Below, one piece after another: positions 1-9,300 of a stretch of DNA of 64,000 nt. This DNA comes from Sulfuricella sp. (GTDB lineage Bacteria > Pseudomonadota > Gammaproteobacteria > Burkholderiales > Sulfuricellaceae). The stretch covers positions 1 to 64,000 of the forward strand of contig JAQTNE010000006.1 of the NCBI GenBank assembly GCA_028713975.1. Direction: 5' to 3'. The notes under the pieces are model-generated. The model made no database searches, was not told the DNA's origin, and was given only the letters and a program-made list of their open reading frames with translations. Position numbers and translations under genes: made by a program. The first letter of the stretch is position 1; the number at the start of each line of letters is the position of its first letter.

Positions 1-353
1 TGTACGGCACATTTTCCACCTGGATCGGATCGCCGGACAAGAACCGCGCCTGGGACTTGTTGTGTGCCGCAAAATTGAGCTTCGATCTGGTCATGGGCAG
101 CGGTCGTCTGAACAAGCAGGAGGCCGAGCTTGCCGAGAAACAGTTGGCCGATTGCGAGGGCTCGGACTGGTTCTGGTGGTTCGGCGATTACAATCCTTCG
201 CACAGCGTGGAGAGTTTCGACAAGCTCTACCGCGACAACCTGGCGAATCTTTACCGGTTGTTGAAATTACCGGTTCCGGAAGAACTCGGCGTGCCAATCA
301 GCCATGGCGGCGGCAGCCCCGAGGCGGGCGGCGCGATGCGGCGGGCAAGCTGA
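1..353 (+). CDS. GH57-family glycoside hydrolase, C-terminal fragment
   Basis: The frame is open from the window edge (first full codon at base 3) to a TGA at 351-353, so only about 116 C-terminal residues are visible. The stretch with SDWFWWFGDYN followed by SVESFDKLYRDNL resembles the conserved C-terminal region of long bacterial GH57 alpha-amylase/alpha-mannosidase-like proteins, where an aromatic WFWWFGD motif precedes an FD-x-LYR-x-L helix. The last 20 residues are low-complexity Gly/Ala/Arg. The next gene is a second GH57 enzyme, so the pair probably serves alpha-glucan (glycogen) turnover. The catalytic part lies outside the window, so the family call rests on the tail and the neighbour alone. 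Confidence 0.6.
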   Translation, partial: YGTFSTWIGSPDKNRAWDLLCAAKLSFDLVMGSGRLNKQEAELAEKQLADCEGSDWFWWFGDYNPSHSVESFDKLYRDNLANLYRLLKLPVPEELGVPISHGGGSPEAGGAMRRAS

Positions 354-364
354 CAGATTCTTTC

Positions 365-427
365 ACCGCGGAGGACGCAGAGGAAGATAAAAATCACAAC
401 GGTTTTTCCTCCGCGTCCTCTGCGGTT
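365..427. repeat. Long imperfect inverted repeat IR-1
   Basis: The arm beginning ACCGCGGAGGACGCAGAGG at 365 is mirrored by CCTCCGCGTCCTCTGCGGT ending near 426. About 19 of 21 positions pair around an AT-rich centre. It fills the gap between the two GH57 genes. The same design recurs at 9785, 57114 and 61334, so this is a dispersed stem-loop element; a terminator or mRNA-stabilising role is possible but unproven. Confidence 0.75.
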
Positions 428-447
428 AACTAAAGGTTTACTATTAC

Positions 448-2454
448 ATGACACGTCCAATTTCCCTCTTGCTCGGCGTTCACGCCCACCAGCCCGTCGG
501 CAATTTTCCCGAGGTGCTGGAAGATGCGCACCTGCGTTGCTATCGCCCGTTCATCCATACCTTGCACCGCTTTCCGGATTTTCATTTCGCCGTGCATTTT
601 TCCGGCTGGCTGCTGGATTGGCTGCTCCAGCATTACCCCGAGGACATGGCCTTGCTGCGTGAAATGGTGAAACGCGGCCAGGTCGAGCTGTTCGGCGCCG
701 GCGACACCGAGCCGGTGCTGGCGGTGATTCCTTACCGCGATCGCGTCGGGCAGGTAAACCGGTTGTCGGACAAGCTGGAAAAAAAACTGGGCCAGCGGCC
801 CGAAGGCGCCTGGCTAACCGAGCGGGTGTGGGAGGCAACGGTGGTGCCGGCTCTGGCAGATGCGAAGATTCGCTATGTTACGGTGGATGACTACCATTTT
901 CTGTGCAGCGGCAAGACCAAGGCTGAGCTGGACGGTTTTTACACCACCGAGGAGGATGGCCGCAGGCTCGACCTGTTCCCGATTTCCGAGGAACTGCGCT
1001 ACCGCTTTCCATTTTCGCCGGCCAACGAGGCCGTGGCTTACCTGGAGCATCTGGCCGATGCCGGTCACGAGGCTGCGGTGTACTTCGACGACATCGAAAA
1101 ATTCGGCATCTGGCCGGAGACTTACGAGTGGGTATACGAAAAGGGCTGGCTGGTCAGTTTTATCGAAGGCGTGCTGGCCTCGCCGAAAATCCGCACGCAG
1201 CGTTATTGCGATTACCATGCTACCGCCAGGACGCGCGGCGTGGTTTACCTGCCCACCACGTCCTATATCGAGATGAACGAGTGGACGCTGCCGGCGCCGG
1301 CGGCCAATCACTATGCCGATATGGTTGCCCAAGCCAAGGCCGATGGCCGTTTTGACAGCGACAAGGCCTTTTTGCGCGGCGGTATGTGGAAAAATTTCCT
1401 CTCGCGTTACCCCGAGGCCAACTGGATGCATAAACGCATGTTGGGCCTGTCGGAACGTCTGGACAAGCTGCCACCGGACAGGAAAAAACCGGCAATGCTC
1501 GATGCGCTGTACCGCGCTCAAGCCAACGACGCGTACTGGCATGGCTTGTTCGGCGGGCTCTATTTGCCTCACCTGCGGCGCGCGGTATATCACGCCATCG
1601 TTGATCTGGAAGGCCGCCTTGATCAGTGTGACCCGCGCCCGGCCAGGGTAAAGCTCGATTTCGACCTGGACGGCCATGATGAAGTGATGATGCACAACAC
1701 CGCCATCCAGGCGATGGTGCGCCTGGATGGAAACGCCTGCGTCGGCGAGTTTGACAGCTATCCGTTGTGCCACAATTTTGCCGATAGCCTGATGCGCCAG
1801 ACCGAACACTATCACCGCAAGATTCATCTGCGCGGCAATCAGGCGCAACACCAGGGGGACGGGATTGCCTCGGCGCATGACCGCGTGGTTTTCAAGCATG
1901 AAATTTTGCCGCAGGATCTGGCTGTCGATACGCGACCGCGAGGTTTGTTTGTCGATAGCATCCGACTGCGGAATGGCGACCCGGTGGCGTTGCAGAATTA
2001 CCAGATCAAGGCGGAACGGGATTTGACCCTGACCTTTGCTGGCGATGGGGTGGAGAAGCGGGTGCACCTGACGGAGAACCGTCTGGAAGTGGGCTACCGC
2101 TTCAATGCCGGAGCGCGCGGCACCTTTGTTACCGAGATCAACCTCGCCATGCCGAGTTGCGACGGCCCTGCCGGAAAATTCATTTTCGCCGGGCAGATTC
2201 CTGGCGGTTTCGGGCAGGCAATGGAACTGGCCTCGGTCAGGGAATTGCTGCTTGACGACGATGTTCTGGGCGGCGCGGTGAAGCTGACTACAAACATGCC
2301 GGCCCGCCTTGTCAGCCGACCCCATTTCAGTGTGTCGCAGTCCGAAGCCGGCTTCGAGAAAATCATGCAGGCGGTAACGCTGACGCTGGAATGGCCGCTG
2401 GAGGGAATGCAGCGCGAACTGCATGTAGCGCTGGAAGTGTTGCCTAAATCGTGA
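448..2454 (+). CDS. GH57 4-alpha-glucanotransferase / alpha-amylase-type enzyme
   Basis: This 668-aa protein matches the architecture of archaeal-type GH57 4-alpha-glucanotransferase (about 660 aa): an N-terminal (beta/alpha)7 barrel followed by DUF1925- and DUF1926-like beta-rich regions. The barrel opens with GVHAHQPVGNF. WLTERVWE places the nucleophile at Glu125, and VYFDDIEKFG places the acid/base at Asp214, almost the numbering known for the Thermococcus enzyme. It would transfer or hydrolyse alpha-1,4-glucan chains in the cytoplasm. No signal peptide is seen. The ATG at 448 follows inverted repeat IR-1 without a strong Shine-Dalgarno. Substrate preference cannot be read from sequence alone. 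Confidence 0.85.
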   Translation: MTRPISLLLGVHAHQPVGNFPEVLEDAHLRCYRPFIHTLHRFPDFHFAVHFSGWLLDWLLQHYPEDMALLREMVKRGQVELFGAGDTEPVLAVIPYRDRVGQVNRLSDKLEKKLGQRPEGAWLTERVWEATVVPALADAKIRYVTVDDYHFLCSGKTKAELDGFYTTEEDGRRLDLFPISEELRYRFPFSPANEAVAYLEHLADAGHEAAVYFDDIEKFGIWPETYEWVYEKGWLVSFIEGVLASPKIRTQRYCDYHATARTRGVVYLPTTSYIEMNEWTLPAPAANHYADMVAQAKADGRFDSDKAFLRGGMWKNFLSRYPEANWMHKRMLGLSERLDKLPPDRKKPAMLDALYRAQANDAYWHGLFGGLYLPHLRRAVYHAIVDLEGRLDQCDPRPARVKLDFDLDGHDEVMMHNTAIQAMVRLDGNACVGEFDSYPLCHNFADSLMRQTEHYHRKIHLRGNQAQHQGDGIASAHDRVVFKHEILPQDLAVDTRPRGLFVDSIRLRNGDPVALQNYQIKAERDLTLTFAGDGVEKRVHLTENRLEVGYRFNAGARGTFVTEINLAMPSCDGPAGKFIFAGQIPGGFGQAMELASVRELLLDDDVLGGAVKLTTNMPARLVSRPHFSVSQSEAGFEKIMQAVTLTLEWPLEGMQRELHVALEVLPKS

Positions 2455-2519
2455 GGGGTGAGGGGAAACGGTCTCCGGCTGTTTTTGATTTTACCCCTCA
2501 CGCCTCACGAGATTTTTAG
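2451..2519 (+). terminator. Inverted repeat IR-6 with T-run, likely terminator of the GH57 gene
   Basis: GTGAGGGGTGAGGGG (2451-2465, overlapping the TGA stop) pairs at 14 of 15 positions with CCCCTCACGCCTCAC (2494-2508) and is followed by GAGATTTTTAG. The stem is long with a 28-nt loop. A related repeat lies at 44498-44541 between ppa and the phosphodiesterase gene, so it is also a dispersed repeat. Confidence 0.5.
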
Positions 2520-2522
2520 AGG

Positions 2523-2528
2523 TATACT
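2523..2528 (+). promoter_or_regulatory. Candidate -10 box for the FKBP isomerase gene
   Basis: TATACT lies 53 nt upstream of the ATG at 2582, just after the preceding terminator-like repeat. No convincing -35 hexamer is seen at the expected distance, so support is weak. Confidence 0.3.
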
Positions 2529-2581
2529 AGCCCCCTTTTTTTACCTGTGCCTTTACGGGTACCTGATCAGGAATTGCACTC

Positions 2582-3073
2582 ATGGCAGAGCAAAAAATTA
2601 GCCGCAACAAGACCGTACATGTGACTTACACAATTCTGGACGAACGCGGCAACGTGTTTGAACAGTACGATATGCCGATCGGCTATGTGCATGGCGCCAA
2701 CAGCGGCCTGTTCGAGAAGATTGAGGCGGCGCTGGAAGGCCGGGTTGCAGGCGACAAGGTCGAAGTGACCCTGAATCCGCAAGAAGGCTTCGGCCCGCAT
2801 CACGCCGACCTGACTTTTACCGATGACGTCGAAAACGTTCCGCCGGAATTCCGGCGCATCGGCGCCGAGGTGGAGTTCGAGAACGACAAGGGTGAAAACA
2901 TGAAGTTCTTCGTCACCAAAATCGAAGACGGCAAGCTGACTGTCGATTCAAACCATCCCATGGCCGGCCAGACCGTGACGTTTACCGTGACCGTGGTATC
3001 GGTCAAGGATGCGACCAAGGAAGAAATCGCCAAAGGCCGACCCGACGACGAAAGCATGCCCAGCCTGCACTAG
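2582..3073 (+). CDS. SlyD-like FKBP-type peptidyl-prolyl isomerase
   Basis: A 163-aa cytoplasmic FKBP-fold protein with the SlyD layout. The N-terminal half-domain is KTVHVTYTILDERGNVFEQ then PIGYVHGANSGLFEKIEAALEG. An inserted flap follows (about residues 70-125, containing NPQEGFGPHH), and the isomerase domain closes with the NHPMAGQTVTFTVTV strand that is near-invariant in the family. It would catalyse proline isomerisation and act as a folding chaperone. The His-rich metal-binding tail of E. coli SlyD is absent, so a nickel role is unlikely. It is monocistronic between two terminator-like structures. Confidence 0.9.
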   Translation: MAEQKISRNKTVHVTYTILDERGNVFEQYDMPIGYVHGANSGLFEKIEAALEGRVAGDKVEVTLNPQEGFGPHHADLTFTDDVENVPPEFRRIGAEVEFENDKGENMKFFVTKIEDGKLTVDSNHPMAGQTVTFTVTVVSVKDATKEEIAKGRPDDESMPSLH

Positions 3074-3102
3074 TAGTCGGCCACGCTGAAACAAAGAGAT
3101 AC

Positions 3103-3124
3103 CCCCCTTTTTTTTCAAAGGGGG
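3103..3124 (+). terminator. Hairpin downstream of the FKBP gene
   Basis: CCCCCTTT (3103-3110) and AAAGGGGG (3117-3124) form a perfect 8-bp stem with a T-rich loop. It lies 30 nt after the stop codon. There is no T-run after the stem, so termination is plausible but not certain. Confidence 0.4.
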
Positions 3125-3186
3125 AGGTAGCAGGCTCGTGCCATATCCACCGTTTTACCACGACTGACCACTAGGCTTAGCCTGCA

Positions 3187-3546
3187 TTAGCGAATGTGCC
3201 TGCGGCGCTCGAATGCCAAAACCTCGGCAGAATGAAGCGGGTGCTCGGGTTCCGAATCGGTCAGTTGCCTGATCGTCGATACCAGCCCGTGCTCATCGTA
3301 AACCCGTTCCCACATCATGCCGCTGAGACGGATGCAGGCGGAAAGCGGGTTGCCCGCCCGGGCACGCTCCATGTCGATGCGCCATTGCAGGGCGCGTAGC
3401 CTGGGCTGCGTATCCGGTGGCGCCAGTGCGATAACTTCTTCAATTGCCTCTTCACGCAGTTCTTCAACCGCATCCGGGTTGGATTGGGCAAGCCCCATCC
3501 ATGTATCGAAATCGAAAGGTTTTGAACGGGATGCGCACATAGCCAC
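3187..3546 (-). CDS. DUF3135 family protein
   Basis: A 119-aa protein with the DUF3135 signature: FDFDTWMGLAQSNPDAVEELR near the N-terminus, then RLRALQWRIDMERARAGNPL, then LSGMMWERV. It is mostly helical and acidic at the N-terminus, with no membrane segment or signal peptide. The family is common in beta- and gammaproteobacteria but has no assigned function. It stands alone, convergent with the FKBP gene, so context does not help. Confidence 0.75.
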   Translation of the reverse strand: MAMCASRSKPFDFDTWMGLAQSNPDAVEELREEAIEEVIALAPPDTQPRLRALQWRIDMERARAGNPLSACIRLSGMMWERVYDEHGLVSTIRQLTDSEPEHPLHSAEVLAFERRRHIR

Positions 3547-3672
3547 TCCTCTCGTGCATCAAGAATCCTGCCGAATCAAAGTCGATTGCCGACCTTGAGG
3601 TCGAACTACCATTTGATTCTAGTTTACTTTGGGGAATATTGGGGTGTTGCGGGGCGAGGAACTGGGTGAAGC

Positions 3673-3699
3673 CCCGCCCACTCCGAGTCAGTGGGCGGG
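3673..3699 (-). terminator. GC-rich hairpin after the copper-chaperone gene
   Basis: CCCGCCCACT (3673-3682) and AGTGGGCGGG (3690-3699) make a perfect 10-bp stem with a 7-nt loop. It sits 15 nt beyond the stop codon of the minus-strand PCuAC gene. No U-run follows, so it may be a weak or Rho-assisted terminator. Confidence 0.45.
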
Positions 3700-3713
3700 C
3701 GTTGAGGCAGTGA

Positions 3714-4223
3714 TTAGTGCATGTTTTTGTGATCGTGCATCATTCCCGGTTTCATTTCCATCTTCATCTCGGTCTGGATTTTACGTGCCGGCACTTCTAC
3801 TTTTTTGCTGCTGCCGTCCTCGAAGGTTAGCGTGACCGTCACGTTGTCGCCTTCCTTGAGTTCCTGCTTGAGGCCGATCATCATTACATGCAGGCTGCCG
3901 GGCTTGAGCACCGCTTCGCCATTGGCCTTGATCTCGATGTCCTTGACCGGGCGCATTTTCATTACGCCACCTTCGTTGGTGTGGGTGTGTAACTCCGTTA
4001 CCTTGGAAGCGGAGCTCTCGGCCTTGACCAGTTTGTGATCCTTGGCATCAGCATTTTTGAGAACCATGAAAGCGCCGGTGTTGGTCATGCCGGGGGGGAC
4101 GATGCGCACGAATGGGTCGTTGACGGAAATGCTTTCCGCAGCCGAGCCTGCCAATACCGGCGCGGCGATCAGGGTGCCCATGATGCAGGCGGCGATGCGG
4201 ATGGAACGGAACTTGTTAGTCAT
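3714..4223 (-). CDS. PCu(A)C-family periplasmic copper chaperone
   Basis: A 169-aa exported protein with a signal peptide (positive N-terminus, hydrophobic core, cleavage near VLAGSAAES). The Cu(I) motif of the family, H-x10-M-x21-H-x-M, is visible in the stretch from ELHTHTNEGG through MKMRP to GSLHVMMIGL. The C-terminus adds a Met/His-rich tail (KMEMKPGMMHDHKNMH) that may extend metal binding. PCuAC proteins deliver copper to the Cu-A or Cu-B centre of cytochrome oxidase. The Sco1 gene lies immediately upstream on the same strand, 28 bp away, so the two form a copper-insertion operon. Confidence 0.9.
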   Translation of the reverse strand: MTNKFRSIRIAACIMGTLIAAPVLAGSAAESISVNDPFVRIVPPGMTNTGAFMVLKNADAKDHKLVKAESSASKVTELHTHTNEGGVMKMRPVKDIEIKANGEAVLKPGSLHVMMIGLKQELKEGDNVTVTLTFEDGSSKKVEVPARKIQTEMKMEMKPGMMHDHKNMH

Positions 4224-4251
4224 GCTTTTCTCCTTACATAGTTGATAAAAA

Positions 4252-4845
4252 TTAAGATTTTTTCATCGCGGCATGGATGGCCTCGATGACCTGTGCCGGC
4301 GGGGTGCCGTGGTCAAGGGATTTGAACAGACTGCCATCGGGTGCGATGACGTAAGTGTAGGCGGAATGATCGACCACGTAGCCACCGGCCGAACCGGTAT
4401 TCTGCTTGGCATAGTCCACGCCGTAGAGCTTTGCCACTTTGGCGATTTCCTCCGGAGTGCCGCTCAGGCCGATGATGCCCGGATGAAAGTAGGCGGTGTA
4501 GGACTTGAGTTTTTCCAGGGTGTCGCGCGCCGGGTCAACCGTGACGAACAGCATTTGCACCTTGTCGAGCTCCGTTTTGTCGAGGGCGGCCAGGGCCTGG
4601 GAGGTGAATCCCAGGGAGGTCGGGCAGATGTCCGGGCAGAACGTGTAGCCGAAATACAGCAGTACCACCTTGCCCTTGAGGTCATGCAGCGCCACTGGGC
4701 CGTTGGTGGATCGCAGAGTGAAATCCCCGCCCCGTGTTTCCGCCGGGCCGGGTTGGCCGTGTTCGCCGGCAGGTTGTCGCATGAGCAGGACCCAGAACAG
4801 CAGCAGGGCGAGCGCCACCATGATTCCGATAGTGATTTTCTTCAT
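4252..4845 (-). CDS. SCO1/SenC family copper chaperone / thiol-disulfide protein
   Basis: A 197-aa protein anchored by an N-terminal membrane helix (residues 4-22) with a thioredoxin-like domain facing the periplasm. The copper/redox motif CPDICPTSL gives Cys70 and Cys74, and the distal His is in VVDHSAYTYV near residue 160. Members assemble the Cu-A site of cytochrome c oxidase. It is the first gene of a two-gene unit with the PCuAC gene. The divergent RND efflux operon lies 390 bp away and may also handle copper. Confidence 0.92.
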   Translation of the reverse strand: MKKITIGIMVALALLLFWVLLMRQPAGEHGQPGPAETRGGDFTLRSTNGPVALHDLKGKVVLLYFGYTFCPDICPTSLGFTSQALAALDKTELDKVQMLFVTVDPARDTLEKLKSYTAYFHPGIIGLSGTPEEIAKVAKLYGVDYAKQNTGSAGGYVVDHSAYTYVIAPDGSLFKSLDHGTPPAQVIEAIHAAMKKS

Positions 4846-5239
4846 GTTTTTTCAATTGCCCTGTGTTTCACATCCAAGCGGTACTGCGATAAGCGCGGTG
4901 TTTGCCGTTTTCCTGCCATGCTGGTTTGTTCGGAATATTTAGCTGCCTGAGTATTCTCGAAATTCATAGTTGCTTATGCAAACTCTGTGCCAGAGATAGA
5001 TTCAATTAAATCAATGTGCTCTGGCGTGGCGTCTGTGGCATATGCCGCAGATCGTGGGATACCGCACGCCGAGCCGCATCCTAACTTGCTTTGCCCTGCC
5101 TTGCCAAGCATTGAAAGACTACCGTCTTCCAGGGTGCCGCTCATCGCTTCTTAAGCTATTCTTAAGCTAACTGGTTCAGAATATGCCTGCCGATCCTGCT
5201 CAGGATGCGGCGGGTGTCGAGTTTCGCAAGGAGATGGAT
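4846..5239. other. Divergent intergenic region between sco and the RND efflux operon
   Basis: About 390 bp with no credible ORF. The notable element is a perfect tandem 11-bp repeat at 5148-5169 (listed separately). The rest is unremarkable mixed sequence. Promoters for both directions must lie here, but no convincing -35/-10 pair was recognised. Confidence 0.6.
5148..5169 (+). promoter_or_regulatory. Perfect tandem direct repeat, candidate response-regulator box
   Basis: TTCTTAAGCTA occurs twice head to tail (5148-5158 and 5159-5169). An 11-bp period is the spacing used by OmpR/PhoB-family response regulators that bind as head-to-tail dimers, and metal-efflux operons are often controlled by such regulators (CusR, CzcR, CopR). 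It lies about 70-90 bp upstream of the adaptor start. No two-component genes are in the window, so the regulator is unknown. Confidence 0.5.
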
Positions 5240-6358
5240 ATGTTGAAAGCGCCAGTGCTGCGTGCCTGCCGGATGGTTTTGTTGCTTTGTGGCCTTTGTG
5301 TCGCCGCACCCCTTTTTGCCGCTAATGAAATCAAGCTGACTGCCGCTCAGGCCAAGGCAATGGGTGTGGCCACGACCGCGCTTTCCGGTTCCACTGCCGG
5401 GGCCGGACGGGGTTTGCCGGCACGGGTGGTGGTGCCCAACCATCAACTGTATGTCATCAGCGCACCGCTGGCCGGATTGGTCGAGTCGGTGGCGGTGGCG
5501 CCTGGCCAAGCGGTGAAGAAGGGTCAGGTGATGGCGCGGCTGCAAAGCCCCGGACTGGTGGAAATCCAGCGCGGTTTCCTGCAGGCGGCGACTCAGGCGC
5601 ATCTGGCGCAGGAAAATATGAGCCGCGACGAAAAGCTGTTCAAGGAAGGGATCGTCGCCGAAAGCCGTTACCTTGCCGCCAGGAGTCGTTACGCCGAGGC
5701 CGGGGCGGCACTGTCGGAGCGCCGGCAGGCGCTGCGTTTGGCGGGCTTCGGCGAAGCCGCGTTGCAGCGTCTGGAAAAAAATTACGTGATGTCCTCTGTT
5801 ATCGAGATCAGCGCGCCGGTCGGCGGTGCGGTGCTGGAATCGATGGCCGTTGCCGGTCAGCGTGCCGAAGCGGCCACGCCGTTGTTCAAGCTGGCGCAAC
5901 TGGTGCCGTTGTGGCTGGAGATCCAAGCGCCGCTTGCACAGGTCGTCGGCCTGCAGCCGGGTGTTGCGGTCAGCGTGCCGGCCTACTCGGCAAGCGGAAA
6001 AGTGACGCAAATCGGGCGCGGCGTCGAGGAGGGAAGCCAGACCATATCGGTGCGCGCCGAGATCAGCCAGGGAGCGGAAAACCTGCACCCGGGTCAGCTT
6101 GTCGAGGCGGTGCTGGCTGTCGATGGCAGCGGCAAGCATTGGCATGTGCCGAATTCGGCGCTGGTGCGTCTGCATGATCTGCCCTATGTATTCGTACAGA
6201 CAGCGACCGGGTTCCGCGCCCAGCCCGTCAAACTGGCCGGAGAGAGTGCTGGCAGCAGCGTGGTGAGCGGCGAGTTCAAGGGCGACGAGCGCATCGCGGT
6301 GAGCGGCACGTCCTCCCTGAAAGCCATGCTCCAAGGCTTGTCGGCAGGAGGCGAATAA
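5240..6358 (+). CDS. RND efflux periplasmic adaptor subunit (CusB/CzcB-like)
   Basis: The ATG at 5240 is chosen because AAGGAG (5228-5233) lies 6 nt upstream; a longer form from 5183 would add an uncharged leader. The resulting 372-aa protein starts with a clean signal peptide ending near PLFAANEI. Lipoyl/barrel-sandwich halves flank a helical hairpin (about residues 100-175, rich in Glu/Ala/Arg), followed by beta-barrel and membrane-proximal domains, the standard membrane-fusion-protein order. It links the inner-membrane pump to the outer-membrane channel. The next gene, the pump, starts at the base right after its stop codon, so the two are translationally linked. Confidence 0.9.
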   Translation: MLKAPVLRACRMVLLLCGLCVAAPLFAANEIKLTAAQAKAMGVATTALSGSTAGAGRGLPARVVVPNHQLYVISAPLAGLVESVAVAPGQAVKKGQVMARLQSPGLVEIQRGFLQAATQAHLAQENMSRDEKLFKEGIVAESRYLAARSRYAEAGAALSERRQALRLAGFGEAALQRLEKNYVMSSVIEISAPVGGAVLESMAVAGQRAEAATPLFKLAQLVPLWLEIQAPLAQVVGLQPGVAVSVPAYSASGKVTQIGRGVEEGSQTISVRAEISQGAENLHPGQLVEAVLAVDGSGKHWHVPNSALVRLHDLPYVFVQTATGFRAQPVKLAGESAGSSVVSGEFKGDERIAVSGTSSLKAMLQGLSAGGE

Positions 6359-9300
6359 ATGCTGTCCCGGATCATTGAATTTTCCCTGACCCAGCGGCTG
6401 GTGGTCGCCCTGACCACCCTGCTGCTGATCGGTGCCGGTACCGTGGCCTTCAACCAGTTGCCGATCGACGCTTTCCCCGATGTAGCCTCGACCCAGGTCA
6501 AGATCATCCTCAAGGCGCCCGGCATGACGCCGGAAGAAGTCGAGACGCGCATCGTGGCGCCGATTGAAGTGGAACTGCTGGGCATTCCGAACAAGAAAAT
6601 CCTGCGCTCGGTATCGAAGTACGCCGTCACCGATATCACCATAGATTTTGAAGACGGCACCGACATCTACTGGGCGCGCAACCAGGTGGCGGAGCGGCTC
6701 TCCGGCGTGATGAAGGATCTGCCGCCCGGCATCAGCGGCGGCCTCGCGCCGATCACCACACCGCTCGGCGAGATGCTGATGTTCACCATCGAAGGCGGCG
6801 ACCTTACCCTGCTGGAGCGCCGCTCCCTGCTCGACTGGGTGATCCGCCCGGCGCTCCGTACCCTGCCGGGAGTGGCGGATGTCAACACCCTGGGCGGACT
6901 GGTGCGCAGCTTTGAAGTGATGCCGGATAACGCGGCATTGCAGGCTCGCGGCGTTACCCTGGCACAGTTGCAGCAGGCACTGGAAACCAACAACCGCAAC
7001 GATGGCGCAGGGCGTGTGAAGGACGGCGAGGAAGTGCTGCTGGTGCGCAGCGAAGGGGCGATAAAAACCCTTGACGATGTGCGCGCCATTACCATTGCCA
7101 GCCGTGCCGGTCAGGTGGTACGGGTGGGCGACGTGGCGACGGTGCGCATCGGGCATTTGAGCCGCTACGGCACGGTCACCAGGAATGGCAAGGGCGAGGC
7201 GGTGGAAGGGCTGGTGCTGGGCTTGCGCGGCGCCAATGCCAGCACCGTGGTGAATGGCGTCAAGGCGCGCTTGAAAGAGCTTGCGCCCTCGTTGCCGCCC
7301 GGCGTCAAGACCGAAATATTCTATGATCGCGGCAACCTGGTGGAACGGGCGGTTGGCACGGTGGCCAAGGCGCTGATGGAAGCCATCGTGCTGGTGGTGA
7401 TTCTGCTCCTGCTGTTCCTCGGCAACCTGCGCGCCGCCATTGTGGTGGCGGTGACGCTGCCGCTGGCGGCGCTGTTTACCTTCATCCTGATGCGCCTGTT
7501 CGGTATGTCGGCCAACCTGATGAGCCTGGGCGGGCTCGCCATCGCGCTCGGCATGTTGGTGGATGCGGCGGTGGTGGTGGTGGAGAATATTGTCTCGCAC
7601 ATGGCGCATGATCCCGGCGCGAAAAACCTCCCGCATCTGCATGTGATTTACCGGGCGGTCAGGGAAGTGGTGACGCCGGTGACCATGGGGGTGGTGATCA
7701 TCATCGTCGTGTTCCTGCCGCTGATGACCTTGCAGGGGCTGGAAGGCAAACTGTTCATCCCGGTGGCGCTGACCATCGTGTTCGCGCTGGCTGGCTCGCT
7801 GATTCTGGCGCTCACTGCGATCCCGGTGCTGTCGTCGTATCTGTTGAAGCAAGGCGACCACAGCGACCCCTGGCTGGTGCGCAAGCTGACCGCGGTTTAC
7901 ATGCCCGCGCTCGACTGGGCACTCAAGCATGGAAGAGTCGTTGCGATTGGCGCACTCACTGCGCTGGCCCTGACGATGGCGGTGTATCCCTTGATCGGCA
8001 AGACCTTCATGCCGGTGATGGACGAGGGCGACATCATCATCGGCGTCGAAAAGCTGCCCTCGATCAACCTTCAGCAGAGCTTCCAGCTCGACCTGAGAAT
8101 CCAGCGCGCAATCATGGCAAAAGTGCCGGAGGTGAAGGGCATCGTTGCACGGGTAGGCGCGGACGAGCTTGGCCTCGACCCGATGGGCTTCAACCAGACC
8201 GACACCTTTCTGGTGCTGAAGCCGCGCGACCAGTGGCGCAAGCCGGACAAGGAATGGCTCACCGACCAGCTGCGCGAAGTGCTCAAGGATTTTCCGGGGA
8301 TCGTTCACAGTTTCACCCAGCCGATCGACATGCGCGTTTCGGAAATGGTCATCGGCGTGCGCGGTGACGTGGCGGTGAAAGTTTTCGGGCCGGATCTCGC
8401 CACCCTCAACCAGCAGGCGGAAAAGATCGAAACCGTGCTCAAAGGCATCAAGGGCAGCGAGGACGTTTACCGTCTGCGCAACGAAGGTGTGCAATACCTG
8501 AAAGTCGAAATCGACCGTCTTGCCGCCGGGCGCATGGGTCTGTCGGTCGAAGAGATCGGCGTGGCCTTGCGTTCCCAGCTCGAAGGCCAGGTTCTGGGCG
8601 TGGTGCTGGAAGGCGTGCGGCGTACCCCGTTGCTGCTGCGCGGCAGCGATGCCGTGCGCGATATCCCTTCGGTGTTTGCCGATCTGCGCCTGACCCTGCC
8701 TTCCGGCCAGAGCGTGCCGCTGGCTTCGGTAGCGCAACTGAAACGCGTGGACGGCCCGGTCAAGATCGACCGTGAAAATTCGCAGCGCTATACCGTGGTG
8801 CAGACCAACGTGCGCGGTCGCGACCTGGTCGGTTTCGTCGAGGAAGCGAAGCAGGCGGTGGCGAAGCAGGCGCCTTCTCCCTCTGGCTACTCCCTCACCT
8901 GGGGCGGCCAGTTCGAGAACCAGCAGCGCGCCGCGGCGCGGCTTGCCATCGTGGTGCCTATTGCGCTCGGCCTGATCCATCTGCTGCTGTTTGTCACCTT
9001 CGGTTCGATGCGCCAGGCGTGGCTGGTGTTCGCCAACATTCCCTTTGCCCTGGTGGGCGGAGTGTGGGCGTTATGGCTGTCGGGCGAATACCTGTCGGTG
9101 CCGGCTTCGGTCGGCTTCATCGCCCTGCTCGGCATCGCGGTGCTGAATGGCGTGGTGATGGTGAGCTATTTCAACCAGTTGCGGGCGCAGGGCATGGCGC
9201 TGGCCGAGGTGGTGGTGGAAGGCGCCAAGCGGCGCCTGCGACCGGTGATGATGACCGCCAGCATCACCGCATTCGGCCTGATCCCGCTGCTGTTTGCCAG

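Noticed and set aside
814..2424. Minus-strand open frame of 536 codons opposite the GH57 gene
   Set aside because: Shadow of a confident plus-strand enzyme with intact catalytic residues.
5162..8980. Minus-strand open frame of 1272 codons opposite the efflux adaptor and pump genes
   Set aside because: The plus strand encodes two clear families here. The antisense product is His/Arg/Gln-rich without any domain and arises from GC-biased third codon positions.
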